Notes: a model not told the origin generated them from the letters alone. A stretch of DNA of 54,749 nt from Microcystis aeruginosa Ma_MB_S_20031200_S102 (GCA_007095845.1 SFBI01000046.1:1-54749), one strand, 5' to 3'; shown: positions 32,661-41,920, counted from the first letter of the stretch. Numbers and translations: made by a program.

Positions 32661-33116
32661 TTATTGCAAACTTGCAGTACATTGATTTATACTTGTCTTT
32701 TGCCAAATCACATAGTAGGTATTATTTGGTATTACATTAATTACCCCTTCCCCATAGACTTGACAGCTGCCGATAGTTTGACAATGAATTTGTCCAGTTA
32801 TTTGATATCTTTGTTGTCCTAAGTCAATATTATCTATAGAAGAAAAATTTCCTTGCGGATAAAAAGATTGACCACTAATGTTGATAGCTATGGGCAGAAC
32901 ACATCCAAAATTATCTCCCCGATAAGCTATATTAATTAAGGTTTTTTGTGGCGTATATGTAGGGGTTGGTATTGGTGATGGTTCCGGTGATTTACCAGCA
33001 AAAAAAGCTTTAATTTCTTGCCACCACCAGGGGGCTGCCGCTCCAGCAAGAAGGGCTATAATAACTGAACTAATAATCTGTACGATTAAACTATTGTTTT
33101 TGTTATCACCGGACAT
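32661..33116 (-). CDS. membrane-anchored protein of unknown function
   Basis: A 151-residue protein: short polar N-terminus, one hydrophobic helix (about residues 10-33, IVQIISSVIIALLAGAAAPW), a proline/threonine linker (SPEPSPIPTPTYTP) and a C-terminal extracytoplasmic domain with four cysteines (GCVLP, HCQTIGSCQVYG, QCTAS). ATG 33116 is preceded by AGGA and is preferred over GTG 33131. No family recognised; the linker plus Cys-rich domain suggests a periplasmic binding or structural role. Confidence 0.65.
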   Translation of the reverse strand: MSGDNKNNSLIVQIISSVIIALLAGAAAPWWWQEIKAFFAGKSPEPSPIPTPTYTPQKTLINIAYRGDNFGCVLPIAINISGQSFYPQGNFSSIDNIDLGQQRYQITGQIHCQTIGSCQVYGEGVINVIPNNTYYVIWQKTSINQCTASLQ

Positions 33117-33369
33117 TTTCCTATTCCTCACTTGTGGATACAGCGTTTACCAGATACATGAGGTTCTTTCTCGCGTCTAAAATACCTAATTTGGCAAGGA
33201 CTAGTCTATAATTTACTTTTAGAAGAAAGGCTGTAATTAATTAGCTATTGACATTCGAGAAAATTGCTGCAGGTTTAAGTAATCTAATATCTTTCGCCAG
33301 ACTAGCACATAATTTGGGATAGGTCATCTGCTTGTTACATTAGTTAAAAATGACGCAAAAACCTTCTAT

Positions 33370-33770
33370 TCAGTAAGTGGTTCTAATTAAGTAGAAGATA
33401 GATTTTTCTCCAGTCGTAGGCTGCTGTTGATAAGCCTTCAGTTCTTGATAATAGTCCCACAGGTCTGGGGTGACTTCGGCGATATCTTGGCGATGTTGTG
33501 CTGTGGCTCTAGGTAAGCAAAAGCGACGGACACCTGGTTCGGTATGCACCCAACACAGAGCATGAACCAAGATGACAAACTGTCCGGCCTATCACTGAAC
33601 CACAATCGGTTCTGGGGAAATCCCCCCTTCGACGGCACTAACAGAGCTGCCTCAGTTACCAGTTTCACCGCCGCAGTGCTGGTGATGTCTAATCTATCTA
33701 GATATCGGCTCCACTCGGCATCGCACTTGATAATCTCGATGATCGCTGCTGATAATAGATAAAAAAACAT
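33370..33770 (-). pseudogene. transposase remnant (IS66-like), frameshifted
   Basis: Two overlapping minus-strand frames carry transposase-like sequence: one from 33770 (DITSTAAVKLVTEAALL) and one ending at 33370 with HALCWVHTEPGVRRF and DLWDYYQELKAYQQQP. The C-W-H-x-E pattern followed by LWDYYQELK resembles IS66-type transposases in Microcystis, though the family is from memory. The pieces are out of frame and lack both ends, so the gene is dead. No terminal inverted repeats were found around it. Confidence 0.6.
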
Positions 33771-33793
33771 AATCGGCTATATTAGCTCTACTT

Positions 33794-34138
33794 AGGGTCT
33801 GCTGAAAAAGTTTTTCGTGGGTGTAGGGTGTTGGGTTTTACCGATTTTGAGAGGGTCAATTACCTAAAATTCAGGTAAAAAGTACCTGAATTTTACCCCC
33901 AATCACTCCAATGGTGACTCTCTTAGATTTGGTGGGCAAAATGTATTCTAAGATACAGTCCCGCTGGCGAGGGAGTGCAAGAAACCACAGAGACATAAAG
34001 GACACAGAGATCGATCACTACTATATAAGTTAAACTTATCATACAAAAAATAAGAGAGCCCAATGATTGGCACTTTTTGAGGAAAAAAAGTCTAAAAATC
34101 TTACCCAACAAGGTTTTTAGGTTTATTCAGCAAACTCT
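33794..34138 (+). mobile_element. miniature element, family C, copy 3, interrupted by a family B element
   Basis: Ends AGGGTCTGCTGAA (33794-33806) and TTCAGCAAACTCT (34126-34138), flanked by the 4-bp direct repeat ACTT (33790-33793, 34139-34142). The interior contains a perfect 12-bp hairpin, AAAATTCAGGTA (33866-33877) and TACCTGAATTTT (33883-33894), and the whole of the family B element at 33916-34060. Without the insert the element is about 200 bp, like copy 2. Confidence 0.85.
33916..34060 (+). mobile_element. miniature element, family B, copy 2 (nested)
   Basis: A 145-bp element with ends GACTCTCTTA and TAAGAGAGCC, inside the family C element. The core (GGTGGGCAAAATGTATTC, then TAAGATACAGTC) matches 52500-52530. 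CAATGGT on the left and CAATGAT on the right may be an imperfect target duplication. Nesting shows that B moved after C had inserted here. Confidence 0.85.
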
Positions 34139-34552
34139 ACTTATCCGGAATTAACCCCCGAATAGCCATCATTGCTTCTTGTTTCCTGTTGAACATCGAA
34201 TCATTAATAATTTCTTTGTAAACGGCAAAACCGATAAAAAATTTCTATCAAAAAACTGGCAGAAATTGGCAGGACGAAAAATGCTGATCAGCTTGGAACA
34301 TCTGAGATAGAGCATCGTCAATCTGGACATTCAAAATGTCACCAACTTGCCGTGATCCCGATGCTAATAGTCGGAGGGAGACTTGCACAATTTCAAAATC
34401 TAAGTTAGTCTCACCTAAAAGTAACCTTTAGGTATTTTGACTAAAAAAAAGTGGCCTAACTTCTACTCTAGCCTCAAGGCTAATGCTGAAAGCTAGAATC
34501 ATCGGCTTAATCGGCTGGTTCTAGCTAACTCTTTACACCACAGGAGGTCTGT
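34139..34552. other. gap before the LysM/M23 gene with a possible gene remnant
   Basis: No intact gene. On the minus strand a frame from about 34427 to the TGA at 34248-34250 reads convincingly (NLDFEIVQVSLRLLASG, QVGDILNVQIDDALSQMFQ) but has no proper start, so it may be the tail of a lost gene. Near 34440-34530 there is a C/T-rich leader before the LysM gene with no clear promoter. Confidence 0.35.
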
Positions 34553-36406
34553 TTGAAAGAGACTTTTATCCACAACCCCATGACATCCGCTACCCCAGAA
34601 CAGAATTGCACCCCTGAGTCTAACCGAGTCCGTTACTCAGTTGCTCTACTGGGATTAGCACTCTCTCTGGGAGTACCTAGCATTCTCAACTCCACCTCAG
34701 AATCAGCCCAGGCCGCGAATTCTGTACCCTTAGAATGGGAAGTGATCGACCTGTCCCAAAAAGCAAAAGGTACGGGGAAAGAACTAAAAGAACCGCAAAT
34801 AATCCAATCCCAAGCACTGGCCACCGTCAAATTCATCGCCACATCAGTGGTTGAGCATCAGGTAAAACCGGGAGAATCCCTGTGGAGTTTAGCCGACAGC
34901 TATCAAACCACCCCCACAGCGATCGCTAGTAGCAATAATCTCTCTCCCCAATCCGATCTGATTATCGGACAAACCTTAAAAATTCCCACTCCTGAGCAGT
35001 TGCCCCCGGCAGCCCCGGCAGCAACTCCTGAGCAGTTGGATAGTTCCTCTGCTAGTCTGCGTCAAACCCGTCAACGTCTCCAAGAGAGTTTGGCCGCCTT
35101 ACAAACCGAGGAAACCCCCCATCACTCCAATTCCGGCGAAACGGTAATCGTCACTGAAACCACCGCTCTCGTTCCCGATAATTCGCCAACTGCTGTCGAG
35201 ATTCCCGTTATTGCTCCCGAAGAATCCCCCCGACCAAACGGCCAGGTGATCCCGATTCCCGTTCCCACCCCTGAAAGCGATCGTCAGATAGCGACAATTC
35301 CCATTAATCCTCCCTTAACCAGCAGACCAGAAATTCCCAGCGTTGCCCTACGAAATCCGGCCCCTGTTACTGAAATTCCCGCGATTCCCAATCCTAAGGT
35401 CATAATCCCCCCAGAAAACCAAGTTTATCGGGTTCGGCCAGGGGATACCTTAAATACGATCGCTCGTGTTTTAGGCATCACCCCCGCCGAATTAGCCAGG
35501 GAAAACGGCATTGACAACCCCAACCGGATTAAAGTCAATCAAACCCTAGTGATTCCTGACCGCTCTGCCAACGCTAGAGTTAATCAAAATCTTACCCCCT
35601 TGGTCGGCGATCGCTCGAAATTATCCTTTAACCCCAGCACTAGGCCAAATTTGCCGGCCGCAACCGCCACCACAAGGGGAGAAGAATTCCCCGAAAATAT
35701 CACCAGCAGCTATCGGGAAAGATTGCGCCAAGAGGTGGCTAATCTGCGGGAAACTAACCTTTCGGAAACCCAGAAAAGTATCGCTATTCCCGTCGATAAC
35801 CCCGCAGAAACTCTCAATGATCGGCAAATAACCCCTAATCCCCAATGGACAGCCCTTCGTTCGCGTTCTAACCAAAGCACCCCCCCACAGATTATCGGTT
35901 CGGCTCCTACCAATGTGGAAGAATATAATGACCGCCTCCGAATTCCCGTCGGCGAAACTGTAGAACCTTCCCTTCCTCCCCTCACCAATCCCGATGAGTA
36001 TTTACCTAATCCCACCCCCATTTTTACCGGCTTTATCTGGCCCACTAGGGGGGTTTTAACCTCCGGTTTCGGTTGGCGCTGGGGCAGACCCCATCGCGGC
36101 ATCGATATCGCTGGTCCAGTGGGTACACCAGTTGTGGCGGCGGCTGCCGGTGAAGTAATCTCCTCTGGTTGGAATTCGGGTGGTTATGGCAATCTGGTGA
36201 AACTGCGTCACCCCGATGGTAGCACCACTCTCTATGCCCATAACAGCCGTCTGTTGGTGCGTCGCGGCCAAACTGTTCAGCAAGGCGAGCCAATTGCCCA
36301 GATGGGTAGCACTGGTTTTAGCACCGGTCCCCATCTACATTTCGAGATTCACCCCTCTGGCCAGGGCGCAGTTAATCCCATCGCTTTCCTGCCGGGCAGA
36401 CGCTAA
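34553..36406 (+). CDS. LysM-containing M23 peptidoglycan endopeptidase (NlpD/EnvC-like)
   Basis: A 617-residue envelope protein. After a cytoplasmic/signal segment (hydrophobic about 28-45) come LysM 1 (about 102-146, VKPGESLWSLAD), a long Pro/Thr-rich linker, LysM 2 (about 292-336, VRPGDTLNTIAR), a second linker and the M23 domain (about 500-612). The zinc ligands lie in HRGIDIAGP and GPHLHFEIH. It should bind peptidoglycan and cleave cross-links, or activate amidases, during growth and division. Start TTG 34553 has AGGAGG five bases upstream; ATG 34580 is the alternative. Confidence 0.92.
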   Translation: MKETFIHNPMTSATPEQNCTPESNRVRYSVALLGLALSLGVPSILNSTSESAQAANSVPLEWEVIDLSQKAKGTGKELKEPQIIQSQALATVKFIATSVVEHQVKPGESLWSLADSYQTTPTAIASSNNLSPQSDLIIGQTLKIPTPEQLPPAAPAATPEQLDSSSASLRQTRQRLQESLAALQTEETPHHSNSGETVIVTETTALVPDNSPTAVEIPVIAPEESPRPNGQVIPIPVPTPESDRQIATIPINPPLTSRPEIPSVALRNPAPVTEIPAIPNPKVIIPPENQVYRVRPGDTLNTIARVLGITPAELARENGIDNPNRIKVNQTLVIPDRSANARVNQNLTPLVGDRSKLSFNPSTRPNLPAATATTRGEEFPENITSSYRERLRQEVANLRETNLSETQKSIAIPVDNPAETLNDRQITPNPQWTALRSRSNQSTPPQIIGSAPTNVEEYNDRLRIPVGETVEPSLPPLTNPDEYLPNPTPIFTGFIWPTRGVLTSGFGWRWGRPHRGIDIAGPVGTPVVAAAAGEVISSGWNSGGYGNLVKLRHPDGSTTLYAHNSRLLVRRGQTVQQGEPIAQMGSTGFSTGPHLHFEIHPSGQGAVNPIAFLPGRR

Positions 36407-36416
36407 AGATACCCGC

Positions 36417-36444
36417 AAAGGGAAGAAAAAATCTTCCCTTTTTT
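36417..36444 (+). terminator. Rho-independent terminator after the M23 gene
   Basis: AAGGGAAGA (36418-36426) and TCTTCCCTT (36432-36440) form a perfect 9-bp stem with a five-A loop, followed by TTTT. It starts 11 bases past the stop codon. Confidence 0.92.
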
Positions 36445-36497
36445 GCTCTTGTGCAATTGGATGATTATGTGTTATGATTGATAACTGTGTAAACAAC

Positions 36498-36571
36498 GGC
36501 TTAGTAGCTCAGTTGGTCAGAGCAGGGGACTCATAAGCCCAAGGTCGGCAGTTCAAATCTGCCCTGAGCCA
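36498..36571 (+). tRNA. tRNA-Met (anticodon CAT)
   Basis: A 74-nt cloverleaf. Acceptor GGCTTAG pairs with CTGAGCC; D-arm GCTC/GAGC; anticodon loop CTCATAA with CAT; T-arm GGCAG TTCAAAT CTGCC; discriminator A; no encoded CCA. The anticodon stem has only its three middle pairs in Watson-Crick form. CAT can also be tRNA-Ile2 (lysidine-modified); overall resemblance is to elongator tRNA-Met of cyanobacteria. The acceptor stem differs from initiator tRNA. Confidence 0.92.
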
Positions 36572-36671
36572 TACAGAAAATAATCAACCCATCAAGGGTT
36601 CGATGGAATCCTGCATAATTATTCATGCTCTCAAATGTCATTGTCTCAAATTCTTATTTGGCAACGTTTTT

Positions 36672-36720
36672 AAAGGCAAAGGGTAATAAATAATCAGTTT
36701 TTAATAACTGGATTTAGCAT
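36672..36720 (+). mobile_element. miniature element, family A, truncated copy
   Basis: AAAGGCAAAGGGTAATAAAT through AATAACTGGATTTAGCAT matches the right half of the family A element. The left end is missing. It lies between the tRNA gene and the 3' end of the outer-membrane protein gene. Confidence 0.75.
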
Positions 36721-36744
36721 AACACTTAGGGTGTGGAATTTGGG

Positions 36745-38739
36745 TTAGAAAAACATAAACAGAGACACTTGTAGAGTAACCCAAGGGCTAGTATTATTCT
36801 CCGCAGCGAGACGAATAGCACTACCCGGAAACGCTACCGAACCAACCCCCTGAAGCAAGAAATTTTGAGACAGATAATATCGCCCGATTAACAGTAATTC
36901 ATGGCCAAGATCAGAGGATTTCAGCGTCTGGAGGGCGGGATTACCCCCTAAATTATTCAAAGTGTCGGCAAACCGGTAGTAGTAATCTAGGGATAACTCA
37001 AAGTTACTGGTAGGCATCACCGTAAAATTGACTCGATGAGAAAAACTATTCGAGTTGTTATAAACCTTGCCGAGACTAATTCCCTGTAACCAGTCAGTTA
37101 AACCACTCGCTTGCAAGGGATCAAAACGTTCATAGCTAGCAGTTTTGGGGTTATCGCCACTAAAACCAGCAAAGCGGTAGCTAAAGCTAGGCTGCCAGCG
37201 CATATTTTGAACACTGTAGCCTAACCAAAGATAACCCCCCCGGGCCGACATACTATACCGGTCATTAAATTGGTAGGCATATTCCCCTTGAAACCACAGT
37301 CCGGGTACCCCAAACAATGGCGATAACTGCAATCGGGGATTAATCACCTGTAACCCTTGACGGGTTAGCCGCTCACCATCCGGCAGCAAATAAGTCCGGG
37401 ATGATTGAGGTACACCCACATAGGTTAAAACGGCCTCAACCCCTTGATTATTGTTATACTGGGCGCTAATTCCCAAATATTGTGTATTGCTATCAGCCAC
37501 TGATAGCTCATCTGGCTCCAGAAAGAACCCCTGTAAACGAAAATCCCCCCAGCGCAAATCAGACAGCACTGTCATCTCGTAGGCAGTGCGGGGGTTAGAA
37601 TAGCTGGCGGCTCGATCTAGAGCATTAGCCGAACCGCTAAACTGAGAAAATAAAAAGCCTTGATTAAGTTGGAAAATTTGCCGTCCTGCCGATAGGTTAA
37701 AAACGAGAGGATTTCCCGTTTTAGCCACCAGAAAACCGCCGTAGAGCCTTTCAATATTACCGTAGAACCTTGAGTCTGTACGAAAAATGTCCGGTTGAAC
37801 TGTCCCAGATACCGTATAGGAAGCGGCACCATAGATATACACAGGAGAATTCCCCAGACCGGTAATACCTGCTAAACCAGGCTCTAGATAAAATTCTCCC
37901 CAAGTAATTGTTCCCTTCGGTTGGTAGGAACTGGGGGCAAAATTTTCTGGGTTGCCAAACCAGGGATTAGTATCACTAAAGACTCCCACACCCCCATTGA
38001 GGATCAATTTAACTAAACTGCGATCGCTCTCGTAGAGGGTAGGAAAATCGCGTAACTTGCCACTGATCACCATACCCCTTGGCGGTTTAGGGACGGGGAC
38101 TTGGGAGACCTCCTGTGGTTTCAAATTGACCAGCAGCGCCACAATGACCACACCGGGCAGATTTGACTGGTAGAGACGATACTCGGCACTCTCGACAAAG
38201 GGCAAGCGCTGCACCTGATTCAGTCCCCGGTCTGCCAAAAGGGGACTAAAGTTTCCCCCGGCCCGAATGCCAAAATTATTCGCCAGTTGCCGTCGGACAT
38301 CTTCATCTTGCTTCGGGTCGTTGCTGGGGTTGCGAACGTAGATAAACACCCGTTCAATGGGAAACCCTTCGCCAAAATTGGGGGGAATCCTTAACCTGGC
38401 ATTGGGATCTTTTGGCGGCGACGCTGTCGATTCAGGGGATGGTAACTCTACCGGTTCCGTTGGCGAGACATCATCCCGGCTCACTTGTGCAGTCGGGAGA
38501 TTAGCTCCAGGCTGCTGCTGCTGCTTAAATTGTGCGACCGAGTTCGGGGGAAGGTGGAGGACTGGCCCGAGACTAGCCCCATTTTCTAAGGGGTTGGTTG
38601 TCGGGGTGGACTTCTCAGCGATCGCCGTTTCGGCCAAGAGCTGCCCTTGACCGGCAGAGGCAAGATTAAACAATGCTAACACTGAAAAAGAAGTTACTAG
38701 CCTGATAGCCCGACGATATCCAAAAGCAGCAAAAACCAT
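36745..38739 (-). CDS. outer-membrane beta-barrel protein with POTRA-like domain
   Basis: A 664-residue protein. Signal peptide about residues 1-35 (LVTSFSVLALFNLASA), a low-complexity Pro/Gln region, a POTRA-like alpha/beta segment (about 130-210, IERVFIYVRNPS, RLPFVESAEYRLY), then alternating aromatic/polar beta strands to a C-terminal Phe (QVSLFMFF), the usual outer-membrane barrel ending. It may be a porin or a BamA/ShlB relative; I cannot choose. ATG 38739 is preferred, because the TTG at 38850 lies inside the upstream SDR gene. Same strand as the two SDR genes, 45 bases after them. Confidence 0.8.
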   Translation of the reverse strand: MVFAAFGYRRAIRLVTSFSVLALFNLASAGQGQLLAETAIAEKSTPTTNPLENGASLGPVLHLPPNSVAQFKQQQQPGANLPTAQVSRDDVSPTEPVELPSPESTASPPKDPNARLRIPPNFGEGFPIERVFIYVRNPSNDPKQDEDVRRQLANNFGIRAGGNFSPLLADRGLNQVQRLPFVESAEYRLYQSNLPGVVIVALLVNLKPQEVSQVPVPKPPRGMVISGKLRDFPTLYESDRSLVKLILNGGVGVFSDTNPWFGNPENFAPSSYQPKGTITWGEFYLEPGLAGITGLGNSPVYIYGAASYTVSGTVQPDIFRTDSRFYGNIERLYGGFLVAKTGNPLVFNLSAGRQIFQLNQGFLFSQFSGSANALDRAASYSNPRTAYEMTVLSDLRWGDFRLQGFFLEPDELSVADSNTQYLGISAQYNNNQGVEAVLTYVGVPQSSRTYLLPDGERLTRQGLQVINPRLQLSPLFGVPGLWFQGEYAYQFNDRYSMSARGGYLWLGYSVQNMRWQPSFSYRFAGFSGDNPKTASYERFDPLQASGLTDWLQGISLGKVYNNSNSFSHRVNFTVMPTSNFELSLDYYYRFADTLNNLGGNPALQTLKSSDLGHELLLIGRYYLSQNFLLQGVGSVAFPGSAIRLAAENNTSPWVTLQVSLFMFF

Positions 38740-38783
38740 AACGACAAATCGCAGAGAAAGGTCAAGGAGGGGCAAGAGAGCCG

Positions 38784-39581
38784 TTATTCGGGTTTGAGAC
38801 GGACGCGTTTGCCACCACCGGAGACTTGTAAAGTTTGACCGCTTACCCAAGAACCAGCTGGCGAAGCTAACCAGAGGAAAGCGTTAGCAATATCTTGGGG
38901 TTTACCAGCGCGTCCAGTCAGGTTGTCGGGATGAGCTAGAGCATATTGGGCTTTTTCATCCAAACCAGCAGCGGCATAACCCTCGGTGATCACGGTCCCA
39001 ATCAGCACGGTATTGACGCGGACCTGTTTAGCAAAATAGTGAGCCAGACCTAGCATCAGATGGTTAAGGGCGGCTTTAGCGGCGGAATAGGCAATAAAGT
39101 CAAAAGCTGGCAAAACTCCCACCAGCGAACCGGAGTTAGTAATCGTGGCATTTTCCGCTTTCAGCAAATAGGGACGACAAGCAGAAGTCATCCGCGTCGC
39201 CGCTAAGGTATTGAGTTTATAGCTTTCGATCATTTCCTCCATGGGAACCTCTAGGGGGTCGTCGTAAGCTTTACCCCAACCGACATTGTTAACAAGGGTA
39301 GAAATGCCGCCAAAAGCTGCCACCGTTTTGGCCACACATTGTTGAATATCTTCCTCCACAGTGACGTTGCAGCCGATCCCTAGAACTTGATTCCCTGTGA
39401 CAGCTTGAATAGCCTCGGCTGTTGCTTGGGCCTTCTCTCCATTCAGGTCGGCAATCATGACCTTGGCTCCCGCGCTGGAAAAGGTTTTGGCGATGGCTTC
39501 CCCAATATTTTGGGCTCCGCCGGTGACAATGGCCACATGACCATCCATGCGAAAATCAGCAAAAGCATCAAAATTGCTCAT
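38784..39581 (-). CDS. short-chain dehydrogenase/reductase (1)
   Basis: A 265-residue NAD(P)-dependent oxidoreductase. Cofactor motif VTGGAQNIGEAIAK (about 17-30), NNVGWGK, and the catalytic Tyr-x-x-x-Lys in AYSAAKAAL with the upstream Ser in TNSGSLVG. Substrate unknown. It is followed on the same strand by the outer-membrane gene and preceded, 51 bases upstream, by a second SDR (39633-40400) of the same subfamily, so the pair probably arose by duplication. Confidence 0.92.
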   Translation of the reverse strand: MSNFDAFADFRMDGHVAIVTGGAQNIGEAIAKTFSSAGAKVMIADLNGEKAQATAEAIQAVTGNQVLGIGCNVTVEEDIQQCVAKTVAAFGGISTLVNNVGWGKAYDDPLEVPMEEMIESYKLNTLAATRMTSACRPYLLKAENATITNSGSLVGVLPAFDFIAYSAAKAALNHLMLGLAHYFAKQVRVNTVLIGTVITEGYAAAGLDEKAQYALAHPDNLTGRAGKPQDIANAFLWLASPAGSWVSGQTLQVSGGGKRVRLKPE

Positions 39582-39632
39582 ATTCTCTCCTTTTTGTCGT
39601 TAAATACGGTTAAATAAATCGATAATAGACTG

Positions 39633-40400
39633 TTAGTCCAATTCCTGAACCCCGCCGCCGCTAACGGTGAGGATCTGCCCACTCACCCAACTGGCCGCCG
39701 GTGAACAGAGGAAAAGGGCAGAGTAGGCAATATCACTGGGTTCCCCTAAGCGGGCGAGGGGGGTATGCTTGAGCATCACTTTTTCAATATCCGGAGTCAG
39801 CACTTTAGCCAAGGCATCGGTTTTGATCGCACCGGGGGCGATCGCATTTACCCGAATTCCTTTCGGTCCGAGGTCAAAAGCAATATTGCGGGTGAGGTGG
39901 CTAACGGCGGCTTTAGAGGAGCTATAAGAGGCCATATTGATATTCTTGTTCTCTGCCGACATCGAGGAGATATTTAAAATCGCTCCTCCCCCCGCCGCTT
40001 CCATATAAGGGACACATAATTGACAGAGATGAAACGCCGAAAATACATTGATTTTATAGGCCCAGATGAAAGTATCCATGGGCATATCAAAGGGTTTCGG
40101 CCCACCACCGCCGGCATTGTTTACCAGCAGGGTGATTTTGCCAAAAGCATCCAGGGTGGACTTAACCAGGTTTTCTAGAGCCTGTTCATTGGTAACATCA
40201 CAGGCGACAGCGATCGCTCTTCCACCCTTTTCCTTAATACCATCAGCAACAATGGCGGCGGTGTCTTCCTTGAGGTCACTGACGACCACCGCTGCCCCTG
40301 CTTGGGCAAATAATTCGGCAATGCCCCGGCCAATGCCCGCACCGGCCCCAGTTACAATCGCTACTTGTCCATCGAGCTTAAATGCGTCCAAAACGGTCAT
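39633..40400 (-). CDS. short-chain dehydrogenase/reductase (2)
   Basis: A 255-residue SDR with VTGAGAGIGRGIAELF, NNAGGGGPK, ISSMSAE and catalytic SYSSSKAAV. Sequence style is near the 7-alpha-hydroxysteroid dehydrogenase/FabG-like group, but the substrate cannot be told. Start ATG 40400. The upstream membrane-protein gene ends 44 bases away on the same strand, so a four-gene unit (membrane protein, two SDRs, barrel protein) is possible. Confidence 0.92.
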   Translation of the reverse strand: MTVLDAFKLDGQVAIVTGAGAGIGRGIAELFAQAGAAVVVSDLKEDTAAIVADGIKEKGGRAIAVACDVTNEQALENLVKSTLDAFGKITLLVNNAGGGGPKPFDMPMDTFIWAYKINVFSAFHLCQLCVPYMEAAGGGAILNISSMSAENKNINMASYSSSKAAVSHLTRNIAFDLGPKGIRVNAIAPGAIKTDALAKVLTPDIEKVMLKHTPLARLGEPSDIAYSALFLCSPAASWVSGQILTVSGGGVQELD

Positions 40401-40444
40401 AAAATCTCCATAATATTCAATGATACTCGGTTATACCTCAAAAT

Positions 40445-40939
40445 CTACTCAGGCCGCCCGATGGCTTTCATCACCGCCGCATTAATAAACCAAGAGGCTA
40501 TCCCGGCGATAATCCCTAAGATAATTGCGCCGATAACAGGTGTTACCAGAATCGTCCCCAAAAACTTTTGCAAGAATAGGGCAGCCAAGGCCACTGTACC
40601 AAAGACAAACAGAGCATAAAACAGGACTGTCCTAACTCCAAAAAAGAAGAAAGGGCGCTCTAAAAGTTCTGGGGAGGCGATGTGGAAATCTTTGGCTTTT
40701 TGGCGGAAGGTAAAAAAGGCAATCATCCCTAAGATGAGGGAAAGTATAAAAGCGGTCATCACTCCCGTGGAGAAGACCGTTTTTTCATGCCCTGATATGG
40801 TATCCACAGTAAGCGGTAGAGTATCTTTTCCTCGAAACATAAACCAGCCAATCACACCATTGATAACAGCGTTGGTGACACCACTGCTCAGGGCATTTTT
40901 TTGAATGAAATCATTGGCTTGATCTGAAGTTGGAACCAT
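40445..40939 (-). CDS. four-helix membrane protein of unknown function
   Basis: A 164-residue protein with hydrophobic helices at about 20-36, 58-78, 100-122 and 130-158. The last two are rich in Gly/Ala/Ile (PVIGAIILGIIAGIASW). Charged loops (FRQKAKDFHIASPELL) lie between helices 2 and 3. No family recognised. It is the first gene of the minus-strand cluster with the SDR genes. Start ATG 40939. Confidence 0.75.
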   Translation of the reverse strand: MVPTSDQANDFIQKNALSSGVTNAVINGVIGWFMFRGKDTLPLTVDTISGHEKTVFSTGVMTAFILSLILGMIAFFTFRQKAKDFHIASPELLERPFFFFGVRTVLFYALFVFGTVALAALFLQKFLGTILVTPVIGAIILGIIAGIASWFINAAVMKAIGRPE

Positions 40940-41128
40940 ATAGCTACCCTTTGAGAGCCGATCTTGACTTTCCAGGCGAATTATACCATCAAAAGTTAAA
41001 TTTTTTCAGCAGCAAGGGGCTGATCTTGCCTAGAGCCGCTCAAAATCGCTCCCTAATCTCTATTTTGTCAGAGAAGGAGAGTTAGAATAGAGGGAAGATT
41101 ACTGAAAGCGAGAGTTGGTATATAGTTA

Positions 41129-41234
41129 ATACTAAATCCGTTGAGTACAGGCTAGTTATGAGGAGAGGCACTCATGCAAGAGGCAAAAGGCAAAGGGGAA
41201 TAAATAATCAGTTTTTAATAACCAGATTTAGTGT
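41129..41234 (+). mobile_element. miniature element, family A, copy 4, upstream of a K+ channel gene
   Basis: A 106-bp copy with ends ATACTAAATCC and GATTTAGTGT. It carries an extra 13-15 bp around CACTCATGCAAGAGG compared with the other copies. It ends 23 bases before the start codon of the channel gene, so any promoter for that gene must lie in or beyond the element. The rest of the 318-base gap 40940-41257 shows nothing. Confidence 0.85.
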
Positions 41235-41257
41235 AAGCCAGTTAAAGGTTCGCTGCT

Positions 41258-41920
41258 ATGAAATTCCGTCAATTGATACAGGCCACAGAAAACAAATACA
41301 ATCGGCTGCTGGCAAATCTGCTCTCGCTCTACATTATTTACCCGTTTTTAGTATATCTACCCCTGGGAGATTGGCTGATTTTCTTTTTTTTCTCCCTCTC
41401 TCTGATCATCGCTGTTTATCAGATCGATCGAAGTAAATTGGCTTTAAGATTTAATATCGGTCTGTTTTTGATTGCCCTCCTCCTGCGAGCATTCAGCACG
41501 ATTATCCCTATTTATAGCGATTTCAACCGTTGGTTCGAGCTATCTAGTACGTTAATTTTTCTAGCTTTTATTGGTTTATGTGTGTACTCGATTTTACTAG
41601 AATTAATTCCTGCCGAACAAGTCACGTCTGATATTATCAAAGGGGGAATTTGTGTCTATTTTCTCTTGGGATTTTTCTGGGCAGCCGCTTATAATATCGT
41701 CCAGATTTTCGACCCCGATTCCTTTGGCTCCGCCGCTAAAACCGTCAACCAGGCGGATCTACTTCATTTCAGCTTTACTACCTTGGCCACGGTGGGCTAT
41801 GGTGATATAGTTCCTGCCAGTAAAGTCGCTAGAGTTCTAGCCAATTTAGAAGGAATGACTGGAGTTCTCTATCCCGCCGTTTTTATCGCTCGTTTAGTCA
41901 GTTTACACAATGGTCGTTAA
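41258..41920 (+). CDS. potassium channel family protein (ion channel pore)
   Basis: A 220-residue membrane protein: about four hydrophobic segments in the first 120 residues, then the pore helix and canonical filter TLATVGYGDIVP (about residue 183-194), then the last transmembrane helix. No RCK domain. It should be a small K+-selective channel. Start ATG 41258. The first residues (KFRQLIQATENKYNRLL) are basic and cytosolic. Confidence 0.88.
   Translation: MKFRQLIQATENKYNRLLANLLSLYIIYPFLVYLPLGDWLIFFFFSLSLIIAVYQIDRSKLALRFNIGLFLIALLLRAFSTIIPIYSDFNRWFELSSTLIFLAFIGLCVYSILLELIPAEQVTSDIIKGGICVYFLLGFFWAAAYNIVQIFDPDSFGSAAKTVNQADLLHFSFTTLATVGYGDIVPASKVARVLANLEGMTGVLYPAVFIARLVSLHNGR

Noticed and set aside
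33794-34138. The whole region as one novel structured RNA
   Set aside because: Its structure is fully explained by two nested miniature elements with matching copies elsewhere in the window.
36586-36600. AACCC/GGGTT stem after the tRNA as a terminator
   Set aside because: Only 5 bp and no T-tail.
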